Source of the DNA: Fragilaria radians
Lineage: Eukaryota > Bacillariophyta > Fragilariophyceae > Fragilariales > Fragilariaceae
NCBI GenBank assembly: GCA_900642245.1
Contig: CAAAJI010000715.1
Location: forward strand, 9,065 to 21,776
Reading direction: 5' to 3'
DNA: 12,712 nucleotides
Shown: positions 1 to 8,047 of the stretch, piece after piece
Layout: each line of letters opens with the position of its first letter
Numbering within the stretch: the stretch's first letter is position 1
Notes under the pieces: generated by a model
The model's database searches: none
Told to the model about the DNA's origin: nothing
What the model saw: only the letters and a program-made list of their open reading frames with translations
Made by a program: the position numbers and the translations under genes

Positions 1-232
1 TCTTGATGACAATGGGAAGCTGGACTTTTATATGAAAGTCACATAACAAGTAATAAATAAACTTGACTTCCTTAACAGCTTCGGAGATAGCGACATACTC
101 GGCTTCAGTGCTCGACAAAGTGACACCCTTTTGGGACTTTGAGCGCCAACAAACAGGTACGTTCAACAGGTAAATAACAAAACCAGTGACACTAATCCTT
201 GTGTCTGGGTCTCCTGCCCAATCACTATCACA
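1..232 (-). pseudogene. Copia element A: RNase H domain, partial
   Basis: The minus-strand frame from 232 to 1 is open to the window edge. It reads CDSDWAGDPDTR (first catalytic Asp region), then TGFVIYL, CWRSKSQKGVTL and the family signature SSTEAEYVAISEAVKEVKF (catalytic Glu). This is the Copia-type RNase H that degrades the RNA strand of the RNA-DNA hybrid during reverse transcription. The domain is cut by the window edge before its last Asp. It is out of frame with the upstream RT: the two frames meet at a run of seven T (minus strand, plus coordinates 232-238), where one base too many puts a TGA at 228-230. Confidence 0.9.
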
Positions 233-1303
233 AAAAAATCTTTAGGTTCCACTCAAGATCATCATTAAGTCTTGGTTTTACCTTCAATCCAAATGATTTA
301 GTGTCGTCGACAAATTTTATGACACGTAAAAGTTCTTGATAAGACCCCCAAGATGCGGAATCCATACATTTTGAAAGTTCCTGAACAATATTACTGATGT
401 CTGGACGTGAGTACTTGGTTAAATACAACAACATGCCCACTCCAGAACAATATTTTGTCTGATGTTCATTATCAAGTACTTCCATATCATTTGTAGACTT
501 CAGGATTTTGAATCTTGGAGTACCAGGTGTCAAATACTTCCTCATTCCTTTGATTTCCTCTCCGAATTTTTGAGTCAAACGAGTCAACAAGTGCGGCTGA
601 ATCATGGTGAGCTTTCTTTCTTCTTTCACTTCTACAATGCAACAACTCAAATACTCCTTCACATTTTTCTCAATCTTCAGGTTAAATTCATGCTTCTTCA
701 GCTCTTCAAGTAAACTAGAAACACTTGATTCTTTTCAAATGATCAAACAGTCATCAACGTAGATTCCAACAATTACCATGTGATTCACGACTGAATCCCA
801 CATTGTCCACAAACAAGGATCTGATTTACTTCCTGCAAATCCAATAACCTTTAAAACATCAATTTGTTTCTTGTAAAACTTCCTAGCACTCTGTACTAAG
901 CCGTAGATAGTTTTACGTAGGAGCAATTTCTAGTTAGGCCCAGTAGTCAAGCCTAAAGGAACATCCATGTAGATTTCTTCATCTAAATCGCCATGAAGAA
1001 ACGCAGTTTCAATGTCCACAACAGTAGAAGTCATATCCCAAACAATTTTGTTGTGAGCATTATCCTGAAACTTACATCATTAAGAACAGGAGCGAAGCTT
1101 TCCGTGAAATCTACTCCTGGAACTTGACTGTATCTGCACGCAACGAGTCTTGCGCGAAAAATCCCGTTCTTTTTCACCTTAAAGATCCACTGGTTCTTAA
1201 TACAACGCCTATCATTTGGAACATTTTGCTCATCAATAACTTCCCAAACTCCTCTTTTAGTCATTTCGTTCAACTCTTTATCAATTGCTTCTTTCCAAGC
1301 ATT
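233..1303 (-). pseudogene. Copia element A: reverse transcriptase domain, broken
   Basis: This is the RNA-dependent DNA polymerase of the element. Its start lies in the integrase frame (AWKEAIDKELNEM, NQWIFKVK, ARLVACRYSQVPGVDFTESF), down to about 1042. One missing base there, in TTTGGG on the minus strand, shifts the frame. The remainder runs in a second frame, with VVDIETAFLHGDLDEEIYM (first catalytic Asp codon at 1014-1016), KTIYGLVQSARKFY, and the YVDD active site at 750-761. The C-terminal part carries SGVGMLLYLTKYSRPDI. Two in-frame stops interrupt it: TAG at 930-932 and TGA at 735-737. The order and spacing of motifs match Copia RT closely, and the protein cannot be made as it stands. 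Confidence 0.95.
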
Positions 1304-2492
1304 TTGTTCCTCTTTTCGTTCGCAATTAATTGCTTCTTCAAAACTTGAAGGTTCCTTCACGAAATTTGTAGTAAAAAGAGCTAAATTAACTTGCTCTAGC
1401 AAGGTCTCCCTTCCAGGATTATGATCCTCCATAACTTTTGTCGCTTGTGGGTTAAACCAGCCTTCCAACTTCTTCATTGCATGAATAACCCTTTTGTGTG
1501 TGTCCTTCTTATTCTCTTCAACAACTTTGGGAACAATGTTGCTTTTGTTGCCGGTAGGAAGCTCAATAGCATCCTCTTCTTCATCAATAGTTGTCATTAG
1601 CTTATTCTTTAGCCAGTCCTTGTACATCTTCTTCAACCAAATAATGTCTCCGGAGTTGATTATTGCATTCGTTTCAAGATTTAACATCCTGTATACATCC
1701 TTGGAATGATTTTCTGCATATCCAACAAAGATGCACGGAGTCCCACAATTAGCTAACCTTGCTTGGATTTTATCCTTGGTAGTAACCACCCCAACTTCAC
1801 CAAATATTTTAAGTTCTTCATGCAGGATGGGTTTAGTATTGTAAAGTGACTCAAATGGACTCTTCATATTTGATCTTGTTGCAATAACATTCGAAAGGTA
1901 GGTTGCAGTCATCACACATTCAGCCCAAATCTTGTTTCTAAGGTCTCCTGTCAAGCCAGCTCCATTTAACATGGATCGAATTCTGCCGTAGAAGGTCTGC
2001 AACTTTCTTTCCACCTTGCCATTTCTTTGCGGAGTTCTTGGTCCTGAAAACTCGAATTTCACTCCAAAGGACTTAATACCTTGGTCATTCTTCATTGCCA
2101 TGTTCTCACCAGTGTCATCACATCTGATGAATTTTACATTCAATCCCGCAATTTTCAAATCCGTTATCAAGGTCCTTACTCTATCCTTCAAATCAGACTT
2201 GTTCTTCAAAACAAAACTCCAGCAATAATCAGTGCATTCATCAACAATAGGAGCCCAGAACTTTGCTCCTCCAAAGCTTCTTTCTTTAATTGAGCTTATA
2301 TCAATATAAAGTCGTTCACATGGGACATTGCTTGACCCTAACCATTTCTTGTGAACATTCTTCTGTCGTGCTTTAGCAATAGCACACTCTTCACAAGTTT
2401 CTAGCACTCCAGATGAATTGAAACCATACATCTTGATCGTGTTCTTAAGAGTTTCATGTCCACAGTGTCCGAAAATCCTATGAAGATGATTG
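1304..2492 (-). pseudogene. Copia element A: GAG_pre-integrase and integrase
   Basis: This domain inserts the element's cDNA into the genome. The frame is open upstream of the first ATG (2431): HLHRIFGHCGHETLKNT, followed by CEECAIAKARQK, forms the HHCC zinc-binding module. The catalytic core shows the D-D-35-E pattern, counted from the ATG at 2431: D44 (LYIDISSIK), D105 (FIRCDDTGEN) and E141 (TPQRNGKVERK). D105 and E141 are separated by exactly 35 residues and D44 and D105 by 60, as in Copia. A C-terminal region follows (KIFGEVGVVTTKDK, FVGYAENHSKDVYRMLN). No lesion is visible inside the domain itself; it is cut off from the protease by the 2498-2738 insertion. It remains in the same frame as the upstream piece because insertion plus duplication is 246 bp. 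Confidence 0.95.
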
Positions 2493-2497
2493 ACATT

Positions 2498-2738
2498 TAT
2501 AAGAATCTACATTTTTAGTCATACTACTATTAATGGTTAATAACAAACGGTAGCAGTGGGATTTGAACCCACGACGGTACAGTAAAGAAGATTTTCTGTA
2601 ACCAACTACAGTAATTGCCGGTTACTGCTGACTCCTGTCATACTAACACTTATATGTTACTACCCATTTTTAGTAGTTGTACCGTTGTACAATTGACTGG
2701 TGATTCTTGTGATAGGTCGACTCTATCTTCTTCTTATA
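2498..2738. mobile_element. 241-bp non-autonomous insertion with inverted ends and a tRNA-like core
   Basis: This insertion splits element A between protease linker and integrase. Plus-strand TATAAGAA at 2498-2505 is the exact inverse of TTCTTATA at 2731-2738. It is flanked by identical ACATT at 2493-2497 and 2739-2743. Removing the insertion and one ACATT rejoins the Copia reading frame exactly (...KSFNV joined to NHLHR...), which independently confirms the borders. The 5-bp duplication would fit an LTR-type integrase, but the termini are not TG...CA. An alternative border (9-bp inverted ends, 3-bp duplication ATG on the minus strand) is equally exact. Inside are a tRNA-like segment (2548-2619) and direct repeats GTCATACTA (2518-2526, 2637-2645) and CATTTTTAG (2510-2518, 2665-2673). 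There is no ORF of note. I do not recognise the family. Confidence 0.85.
2548..2619 (-). pseudogene. Degenerate tRNA-like sequence with Pol III A and B boxes
   Basis: Minus strand. The T arm is perfect: GTGGG stem, TTCAAAT loop, CCCAC stem (plus 2556-2572), which includes the B box GGTTCAAATCC (plus 2559-2569). The D arm is a perfect TGTA/TACA stem around GTTGGT, and the A box TACTGTAGTTGG lies at plus 2602-2613, 32 nt from the B box. The total of 72 nt is a normal tRNA length. The acceptor stem is poor: 5' GGCAATT against 3' TGCTACC gives only three Watson-Crick pairs plus one wobble. The anticodon stem is also poor. A T is present at position 33 and the anticodon would read TCT, but position 37 is T, not a purine. 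This fits the tRNA-derived head of a SINE-like or Pol III-driven element better than a working tRNA. Confidence 0.65.
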
Positions 2739-2743
2739 ACATT

Positions 2744-3171
2744 AAAGCTCTTTTCCTTTTCTATAGTTGTATGAGCACATCCGCCATAAGCCCTTTCACT
2801 GAGTATTGGTCGCATCATAACACCGGTCACACAGCCACCATCAAGAGTCTTGATTACTTGGTCAAATGTCAGAGTTACGTGTTTCTTCATGAGGCTTACA
2901 ATAACCTCATCATTAGTCACTTTAAAACCATTTTTGAGTGCTTTATTCAAACTGAACAAGTTGGAGCAAATTTCTGGAACATATTTCACGTTTTTCAAAG
3001 TCACAACAAATCTTCTTCCATCAAGCTGAGTTACTTCACAATTCAAATTTCCGGTCTTGCACGCTCGCATTGTTCCACTGTTACCAATCTGAATTAACTC
3101 ATCTCCTTAACATCGGTTAACCCTTGGAAAGACTGACAGTAGTGACAGCTTGCACCACTATCAAGAATCCA
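2744..3171 (-). pseudogene. Copia element A: aspartic protease and linker
   Basis: The retroviral-type aspartic protease matures the polyprotein. The active-site motif WILDSGASCHYC starts in the Gag frame, with the catalytic Asp codon at 3160-3162. That frame hits TAA at 3094-3096. The following protease segment resumes in another frame (IGNSGTMRACKTGNL, VVTLKNVKYVPEICSNLFSL), so one base has been lost or gained between about 3097 and 3105. Downstream the linker reads to EKEKSF at the edge of the 241-bp insertion, where inserted sequence gives an immediate TAG. KYVPEICSNLFSL is the usual hydrophobic strand after the flap in Copia proteases. Confidence 0.9.
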
Positions 3172-4188
3172 AATTTCATTTAAAGAATTGTTCTCTGCGG
3201 CAATAGATGAGAATGCAACATTGCTGGAATTGAAAATTTTTCTTTCTTGGTCATTGTTAGTAGTACCAGTGTTACGGTTATTCTTGTTTTTCAATTTAAG
3301 GCAGTTTCCTTTGTGATGCCCTGGCCGACAACAATAAGTGCAGTAAGTGCCGTGATTTGTATTTCCTTGAAAATTACTCTGATTTCCGCCGTTCTGTCCG
3401 CCATTTTGATAAGATTTATTCTTACAATCTCTGGCCTTGTGACCGATCACCCCACAATTTCTGCACTTTCCTTTAAACTGACAACCAAAAAATGCAACTT
3501 CCTGATTATCCACATTTTCATTGTTATTCGCTTTTTCATTTAATCTCTCAAACCTTAAGTTCAAATCATCTCTAATCTCATCAACAGTTAATGGATTCAT
3601 TTTATCATTAAGCCTCTTTTCCATCATTGCAAGCTGTAAATCGTAGTCAGCAGTCATATTGTTGAGAATATGAAGGATGAACTGATTCTCAGAAATGCTT
3701 GATCCTAACTCATCAAGCTTCATCCTGTAGTCTTCAAGCTCCGTTATCCAAACATCTGGGTCTTGGCCCTTCTTCAAAGCACACTGCCTAAACGGCTTTT
3801 CCATTTTGACTAGAGAGGGAGCAGATTGCGGTTCAAACTTGTTTCTCAACCTCTCCCAAGCCAAACTTGCATTTCCATTTGCATAATCCTTGTTCTTGCA
3901 GCCTTTCACTAAGTTAAACGCCACCTTCCCATTACTTGTCTTGTCATCTATAGACAAAATTAGCTCAGTATAAGCCAATTCATTCAAATCTGCGGCGATT
4001 ATTGGCTTCTATCCTTCCTCCGAATCAATCTCATAATCTTCATCAGTCTTAGGGATTCTCACGTTTCCCAACAACACATCTTTAAAGCCGTAGCGTCTTG
4101 CCTTGTCTAGGAACTTCTCGCTCCAGGTTGGCCATTCCTCATTCTTTCCGTAGAATGGAATCACTCTTATAGTGCTCAAATCTGTCAT
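3172..4188 (-). pseudogene. Copia element A: Gag with two CCHC zinc knuckles
   Basis: Gag forms the virus-like particle and packages the element's RNA. The start at 4188 is chosen because MTDLSTIRVIPFYGKNEEWP opens the frame about 60 codons before the only stop (TAG at 4009-4011), and the FYGKNEEWPTW motif is the usual Gag beginning in this kind of Copia element. After the stop the same frame continues without a break into AYTELILSIDDKTSNGKVAF, KDYANGNASLAWERL and LRFERLNEKAN (UBN2-like Gag body). Two knuckles of the form C-x2-C-x4-H-x4-C follow: CRNCGVIGHKARDC (3424-3465) and CTYCCRPGHHKGNC (3301-3342). The segment between them is rich in Asn, Gln and Gly. One point nonsense change is the only lesion. 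Confidence 0.93.
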
Positions 4189-4440
4189 ACCGAACTAAAT
4201 GGATCTGTACCTAAAAAATGAAGAGACAACTTCTTGATAATGAATCTTGATGTGAATGAACTATCCGGGTACCCACGTTTAAACGTGTTGAAATAGTCCA
4301 AATCCTGCAAAGAGAAGAGAAAGGAAAAGCTAAAAGGAGAAAAAGGATTTCTCGTAATGTAGTTTTCAAAGTTGTAACTACTAAATTAAATTCATCCAAA
4401 AAGATCACTTATCACAATACTTCAATTCAAATATCCCTAA
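4189..4440 (-). other. Copia element A leader and possible 5' LTR zone
   Basis: This is the non-coding stretch just upstream of the Gag start. A Copia element should have its primer-binding site and 5' LTR here, but the second LTR lies outside the window, so the borders cannot be proved by comparison. On the minus strand there is a pyrimidine-rich tract near 4300-4340 ending in TTTGCAGG, and a palindromic block at 4267-4287. I could not find a convincing TGG primer-binding site next to a CA end. Treat the LTR assignment as positional inference only. Confidence 0.35.
4274..4287. repeat. Perfect 14-bp palindrome
   Basis: CACGTTTAAACGTG is its own reverse complement. It overlaps a second palindrome, GGGTACCC, at 4267-4274. 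It lies about 90 bp before the Gag start of element A, where a regulatory site or LTR end could be. No function can be assigned from sequence alone. Confidence 0.8.
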
Positions 4441-4461
4441 TGGATAAACCCTAAACAAATA

Positions 4462-4900
4462 ATGCTAAGCCTCCTGTTGAAGTCAATGAAAAGAAGGAAG
4501 AAACAAAAATTTGTAGAGAGTTTCAGATTTGAAGGGTGCTATGTACATAGAATTGGTATGTTGCATGATGTCAAGAACATCAGTTGTAAGGTTGTATTTG
4601 ACATTGGTAAAGGAAATAAGGGTAAACATTATTCTAATGGTGATATGCTAAAATGGCATTGACTCCGCATCTTTTTTCGTTAAGCCTGCAAGAATGCTTT
4701 TGTAAAGACATTTGTGATGCGGTGAGTCAATTCAAGCGAAAGTGAGGAAATTGTTGAACGCTAGGCCTACAAGTCAGGAAACTGTAAGCTAAGTCAAAAT
4801 GTGATCAAGTATGATATGATGAAGCCCAAATGATATGTACTATTAATTGTAAGAAATCTGAGCATTTAAAGGCCAACTTACCCTGGATCATTTATAATGG
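4462..4900 (+). pseudogene. Possible second Copia Gag relic, heavily degraded
   Basis: The plus-strand frame from 4462 ends in CKVVFDIGKGNKGKHYSNGD, which aligns with element A Gag GKVAFNLVKGCKNKDYANGN at about half of 20 positions, with mostly conservative changes. The frame closes with TGA at 4660-4662. About 170 bp further, in another frame, 4836-4880 reads CTINCKKSEHLKANLPW, which resembles a CCHC zinc knuckle with altered first spacing and the last Cys lost. The order (Gag body, then knuckle) agrees with a Gag relic in the orientation opposite to element A. The match is short and the frame is broken, so a chance match is possible. Confidence 0.35.
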
Positions 4901-5097
4901 TGGTTAAGGTTTCTTCAGTTATAGCAAAATTTCAGAAATGATTACTCGCAATTGATGTAGAGCCTGCAACAACAAGATTTAAATATGTTGTGAGAATTTC
5001 AACTTTGTGAATTATCTTTGAACTACTTTATTCAGTATCAACAAAGCAAAAAATAATCGTTGCTACTTCGGAAATGAAAGCCTTACAATCAACCATA

Positions 5098-5117
5098 ATT
5101 TGCGCTGATTAAGGGAT
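5098..5117 (+). repeat. Left terminal inverted repeat of the pogo-like element
   Basis: ATTTGCGCTGATTAAGGGAT, preceded by target TA at 5096-5097. It pairs with the right end at 6400-6419 with two mismatches. A related copy in the same orientation lies inside at 5181-5200, so the left end has a direct-repeat arrangement that could give the transposase a second binding site. Confidence 0.9.
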
Positions 5118-5422
5118 ACCGGTGATTAATGGATTTTGACGGAATCTTCACGAAATCTCATGTATATCGTGAACAACACAATTTTGCGGTGATTAAGAGA
5201 TGCATCTGCCCTCATCCCCGGCATGCACATGGTTTATGCCAAAAATAAACACACACAACCACGCTTGCTACTCAAGCAGCAAACACTTGGAAGCATGAGC
5301 TCCATTCATAACCCCTTTTGGCACCACCATTGAAATTGTTGGCATAGCAATTAAAAGCTTAGACATAAAGTAGTAAACCTATCAAATTCCTTGCGTATAT
5401 AGTACATTCTACTTTCTCTTGT

Positions 5423-6220
5423 TCAGAGGTTATCTACGCTGCCGGTAAGGCTGTCCTCATCTTCACTACTTTCCTCCTTGTTGTGTTCTGCTTCATTGTT
5501 AAGCCTCCATGTATTCCGTATCATTTGTGTTGGCAGGTTGTTCATAGCAGTCCGCACCCATGCAACAATGTGCCCAATGGTTTTCCTAGCATTGTAAGTG
5601 AACGGAATCGGCGTCTGATCCATATTGAGAATAAAATCTTCATGGTGGATGCCTTGCTGTACTAAAACCTTTGGACGTGCAACATTTTGAATGTAATCCA
5701 ATGCAGCAACCTTGGCAGGGGCACATTGCAATTTGTGTGTCCCAAGAGGAAGCACAAGCCCCTGACTATGGATAAACCTTCGGGCTGAGTGATATCTTGT
5801 ATGCTTTGATCTGACCCTAAATTCATCAGAAAGTTGAGAGGCTTTTGTCACAACCATGGAAACTGTCACCGCCATTCCTTTGTTGCGATGCTCAAAGATG
5901 AATTGCAATAATTCTTGCTTGTTCTGTGTCAAACACAAATCCCTTCCACTGTGAATGCTTTTTGCCTTGATATTGTTCTACTTTGCTTCAAGCATTGCAT
6001 CAATTGATTTCTTCCATACCCATTGCATGCCAGAAATAATGTTGAGGTCCTCACATGCTTCAGAACGTGTCATTCCATGCTGCTCCATCAGAAGTGCCAC
6101 AGACCGAATGATTGATGCTTTTTCCTGGATAGTGTACCTCTTTTGTCTGCACCTCTGCACGTCAGCATTGTTTGTGGGCACACCACCGCCACAACCATCA
6201 TCTTTATTGTCTGAAGTCAT
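5423..6220 (-). pseudogene. pogo/CENP-B-like transposase, truncated by internal deletion
   Basis: The likely start is the ATG at 6220 (MTSDNKDDG). The frame extends upstream to another ATG at 6274, but that 18-residue extension is hydrophobic and looks non-coding. Order: a basic stretch plus psq-type helix-turn-helix (RYTIQEKASIIRSVALL); an in-frame TAG at 5978-5980; a second, CENP-B-type DNA-binding region (ELLQFIFEHRNKGMAVTVSM to ARRFIHSQG); then the first catalytic Asp in ILNMDQTPIPF (codon 5618-5620). Directly after YNARKTIG, at about 5570-5575, the frame continues with AWVRTAMNNLPTQMIRNTWR, normally the last part of such proteins, and an acidic tail (EESSEDED). The roughly 150 residues normally between, with the other catalytic acidic residues, are absent. 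It could still bind DNA but not cut it. Confidence 0.85.
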
Positions 6221-6399
6221 GATAGATTGCTCAATAGTAAATGTTGAACAAAGAAGCAAAAGATGTATAATCAAGAAGAGTGAGTGCGCCTGTTCCTTTG
6301 TTTTACAATAGGCATTGGGTAGTCCTACTGAATGGAATCTTGTACATCCAAAAAAATAATTTTTGCGGTGATTTCAGAAGTGATTCATGTACATTCCCC

Positions 6400-6419
6400 A
6401 TCCCTTAAACGGCGCAAAT
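6400..6419 (-). repeat. Right terminal inverted repeat of the pogo-like element
   Basis: The minus strand reads ATTTGCGCCGTTTAAGGGAT, followed on the plus strand by target TA at 6420-6421. It differs from the left end at two of 20 positions. The internal GCGGTGATT copy near this end (6365-6373) is in the opposite orientation to the end itself, unlike the one at the left. Confidence 0.9.
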
Positions 6420-6421
6420 TA

Positions 6422-8047
6422 TGGAAGTCAACGAAAGTTTGCAGCACTCCCACCTTCGACAAAAAATTTAATACAAAGAGTGGATTTGTTTCTGGAAACA
6501 AATTGGTGCCTGCAATCAATCAACACATCTTATATGTTCATGGATCTAGGTCATCTTCTACGCTAAGTTGCTTCATCTTACTTTCACATCAACATGCAAC
6601 CCGAACGTCTCTTCTTGAAAAATTCATTAATGTGGCCTCCTCTACACTCCCAAAAATCACATCTTCTTTGCATACCAGCCAGGTCCACGTAGGGAAGTTT
6701 ATTCTGATTAGTATCTTGCTTAGTCTTGTCATCCATTGGGAAAAGGACTTCCAAGTAGCCTATTGCTGTAGTCATAGCTAAGAACCCCTTAGCTTATGCC
6801 ACAGTCTGACTTCTTTCCTGAAACTTGATGACTCTCATGATAAATTATTGAATACAGCTAGAGATATTTTCTATTCTTATAATCCTAACAAAGTTAGGAT
6901 TATGCTTTTGAGTTTTGACGTGGATTGCAATATTTAGAACTTATACTTCATGATACTTCACACAAGACGTAACAGTTCACTATGCTTACCAGGAATCTGG
7001 AATTTAAATCCATTAAGAAGACTATGAACGGCAATCTATGAAGATGCAACAAATTTAATGCAAGTATGCAAGAGTAGAAGCGTTCATGCTTGAAATAATC
7101 TTTTGTTGTGAAGGTTCACAGGCACGATTTAAACTTTGCAGGCGTCAATTGCATTTCATAAAATTCTTTGAAAAGGCACAAAATAATCTGCGAAGTCTCA
7201 CATATGATGAAGATACCTACTGGATGAAACTATCACTAAGTTAGCAATTTTATACTTTCTTAGGCTGTGTCTTGATTGTTGGGGAAATCATATTCAAGGG
7301 AACAATTTGAAGCAATCATTTCTAAAACTAAGAGAGAAAACACGTCATAAAAAGACAAGTGCCATGGACTACTTGTACTACTAAGCATATCATGCCTCTC
7401 TTTTATAGCAAAACATTCAAATGCATAAGAACTCGGACAACAAATTGAAACAATGTCTTCCACACATCTAAATTAATGCTGGATAATTTCCATCATTTTC
7501 AACCCCACAGATATCTTTCAGCTGGACAGTTTGAATCAAAAGCATGATAGTCGCAAAGTTACATCACTTGTTTTCAAACTTCTTATTGCTAACATTTCTT
7601 TTATTTCGACTAATTTGACTGAAACAATCTGATTCAATCCGATCATAAATTCTCTTTTCAGTTCTTTCATTTTCTATGTGATTCTCAAGGAGCAAGCTTT
7701 TCGACCATCATTTTTGGATACAAATCGCTAGTCGGGAAACAAATATGGGGTTAACAAGAAAAATGTAGCGGAAAGCCAAGATATTATGGTTCAGACAAGA
7801 AAATTGTTAAACAATTAATATCACAACTCAAGCTATAAAATGTTTAAATTTGTCATGTATCCAATTACTAAATGGATTATATCACAAACTTTTAAGATAT
7901 GGATACCTCCAACAAATAAAATAGTAATCCCTCATATTTAATTGATTGAAAAATATTTAACTGGAAGTCTTTAATAGCACACAGTCTGTACATCTGTCCA
8001 ACACACAATCGGGAATTTTGTTAGTATGAAATGATCCCAAACGATGT
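6422..8047. other. AT-rich stretch with no recognisable gene
   Basis: Short open frames occur on both strands (for example 6332-6781 plus, 6584-6775 minus, 7260-7463 minus). None shows a family motif, a conserved domain or convincing splice borders. The minus-strand frame at 6584-6775 has Cys and His residues (CDFWECRGGH) but not in a spacing I can name. Two sequences stand out: the hairpin at 6879-6903, and an imperfect TCCCAA...TTGGGA pair at about 8035-8056 that leads into the next feature. Confidence 0.6.
6879..6903. repeat. Hairpin, perfect 11-bp arms with a 3-nt loop
   Basis: ATAATCCTAAC (6879-6889), AAA, GTTAGGATTAT (6893-6903). The arms are perfect reverse complements. No TIR or target duplication that would make it part of a MITE is visible around it, and no gene is adjacent. 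Confidence 0.85.

Larger units (their letters stand above)
1..4188 (-). mobile_element. Degenerate Ty1/Copia LTR retrotransposon, coding region (element A)
   Basis: Reading the minus strand from 4188 down to 1 gives the standard Copia order: Gag with two zinc knuckles, aspartic protease, GAG_pre-integrase and integrase, reverse transcriptase, RNase H. INT before RT separates Copia from Gypsy. The element leaves the window inside RNase H, so its 3' LTR is not visible. Lesions seen: in-frame stops at 4009-4011, 930-932 and 735-737; one-base frameshifts at about 3097-3105, 1040-1042 and 232-238; and a 241-bp insertion at 2498-2738. Codons stay in good register between lesions, so decay is moderate and fairly recent. 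The Gag and RT motifs recall algal, especially diatom, Copia lineages; that is memory-based. A single dead genomic copy is the simplest reading. Confidence 0.95.
5098..6419 (-). mobile_element. pogo-like (Tc1/mariner superfamily) DNA transposon, internally deleted
   Basis: This is a 1322-bp element. The left end ATTTGCGCTGATTAAGGGAT (5098-5117) and the inverted right end ATTTGCGCCGTTTAAGGGAT (6400-6419) match at 18 of 20 bases. The flanks are TA at 5096-5097 and TA at 6420-6421, the duplication made by Tc1/mariner-type transposases. A broken pogo-like transposase lies inside on the minus strand. Versions of the TIR core recur internally: ATTTTGCGGTGATTAAGAGA at 5181-5200 and a shorter GCGGTGATT at 6365-6373. 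The coding part has lost most of its catalytic domain, so the copy could move only with a transposase supplied from elsewhere. Confidence 0.9.

Noticed and set aside
2548..2619. Functional tRNA gene (anticodon TCT, arginine)
   Set aside because: The T and D arms are good, but the acceptor and anticodon stems are mostly mismatched and position 37 is T. It also lies inside a mobile insertion.
2615..3097. 160-codon open frame on the plus strand
   Set aside because: It is antisense to the Copia protease region and runs into the 241-bp insertion. It has no motif of its own.
3094..3110. Programmed frameshift between Gag and protease
   Set aside because: Copia elements of this kind normally use one frame, no slippery heptamer is evident, and the element carries other random lesions.
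3247..3543. 98-codon open frame on the plus strand
   Set aside because: Antisense to the Gag zinc-knuckle region, which has clear CCHC motifs on the minus strand.
5955..6311. 118-codon Cys- and Ser-rich plus-strand open frame
   Set aside because: Antisense to the pogo-like transposase N-terminus, which shows helix-turn-helix sequence on the minus strand.
6584..6775. Minus-strand frame with CDFWECRGGH, considered as a transposase zinc finger
   Set aside because: The Cys/His spacing does not fit piggyBac, CCHC or other patterns I know, and no other domain lies nearby.
6332..6781. 149-codon plus-strand open frame
   Set aside because: It crosses the right TIR and the TA target site of the pogo-like element, so it cannot be an ancestral gene. 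It has no recognisable motif.
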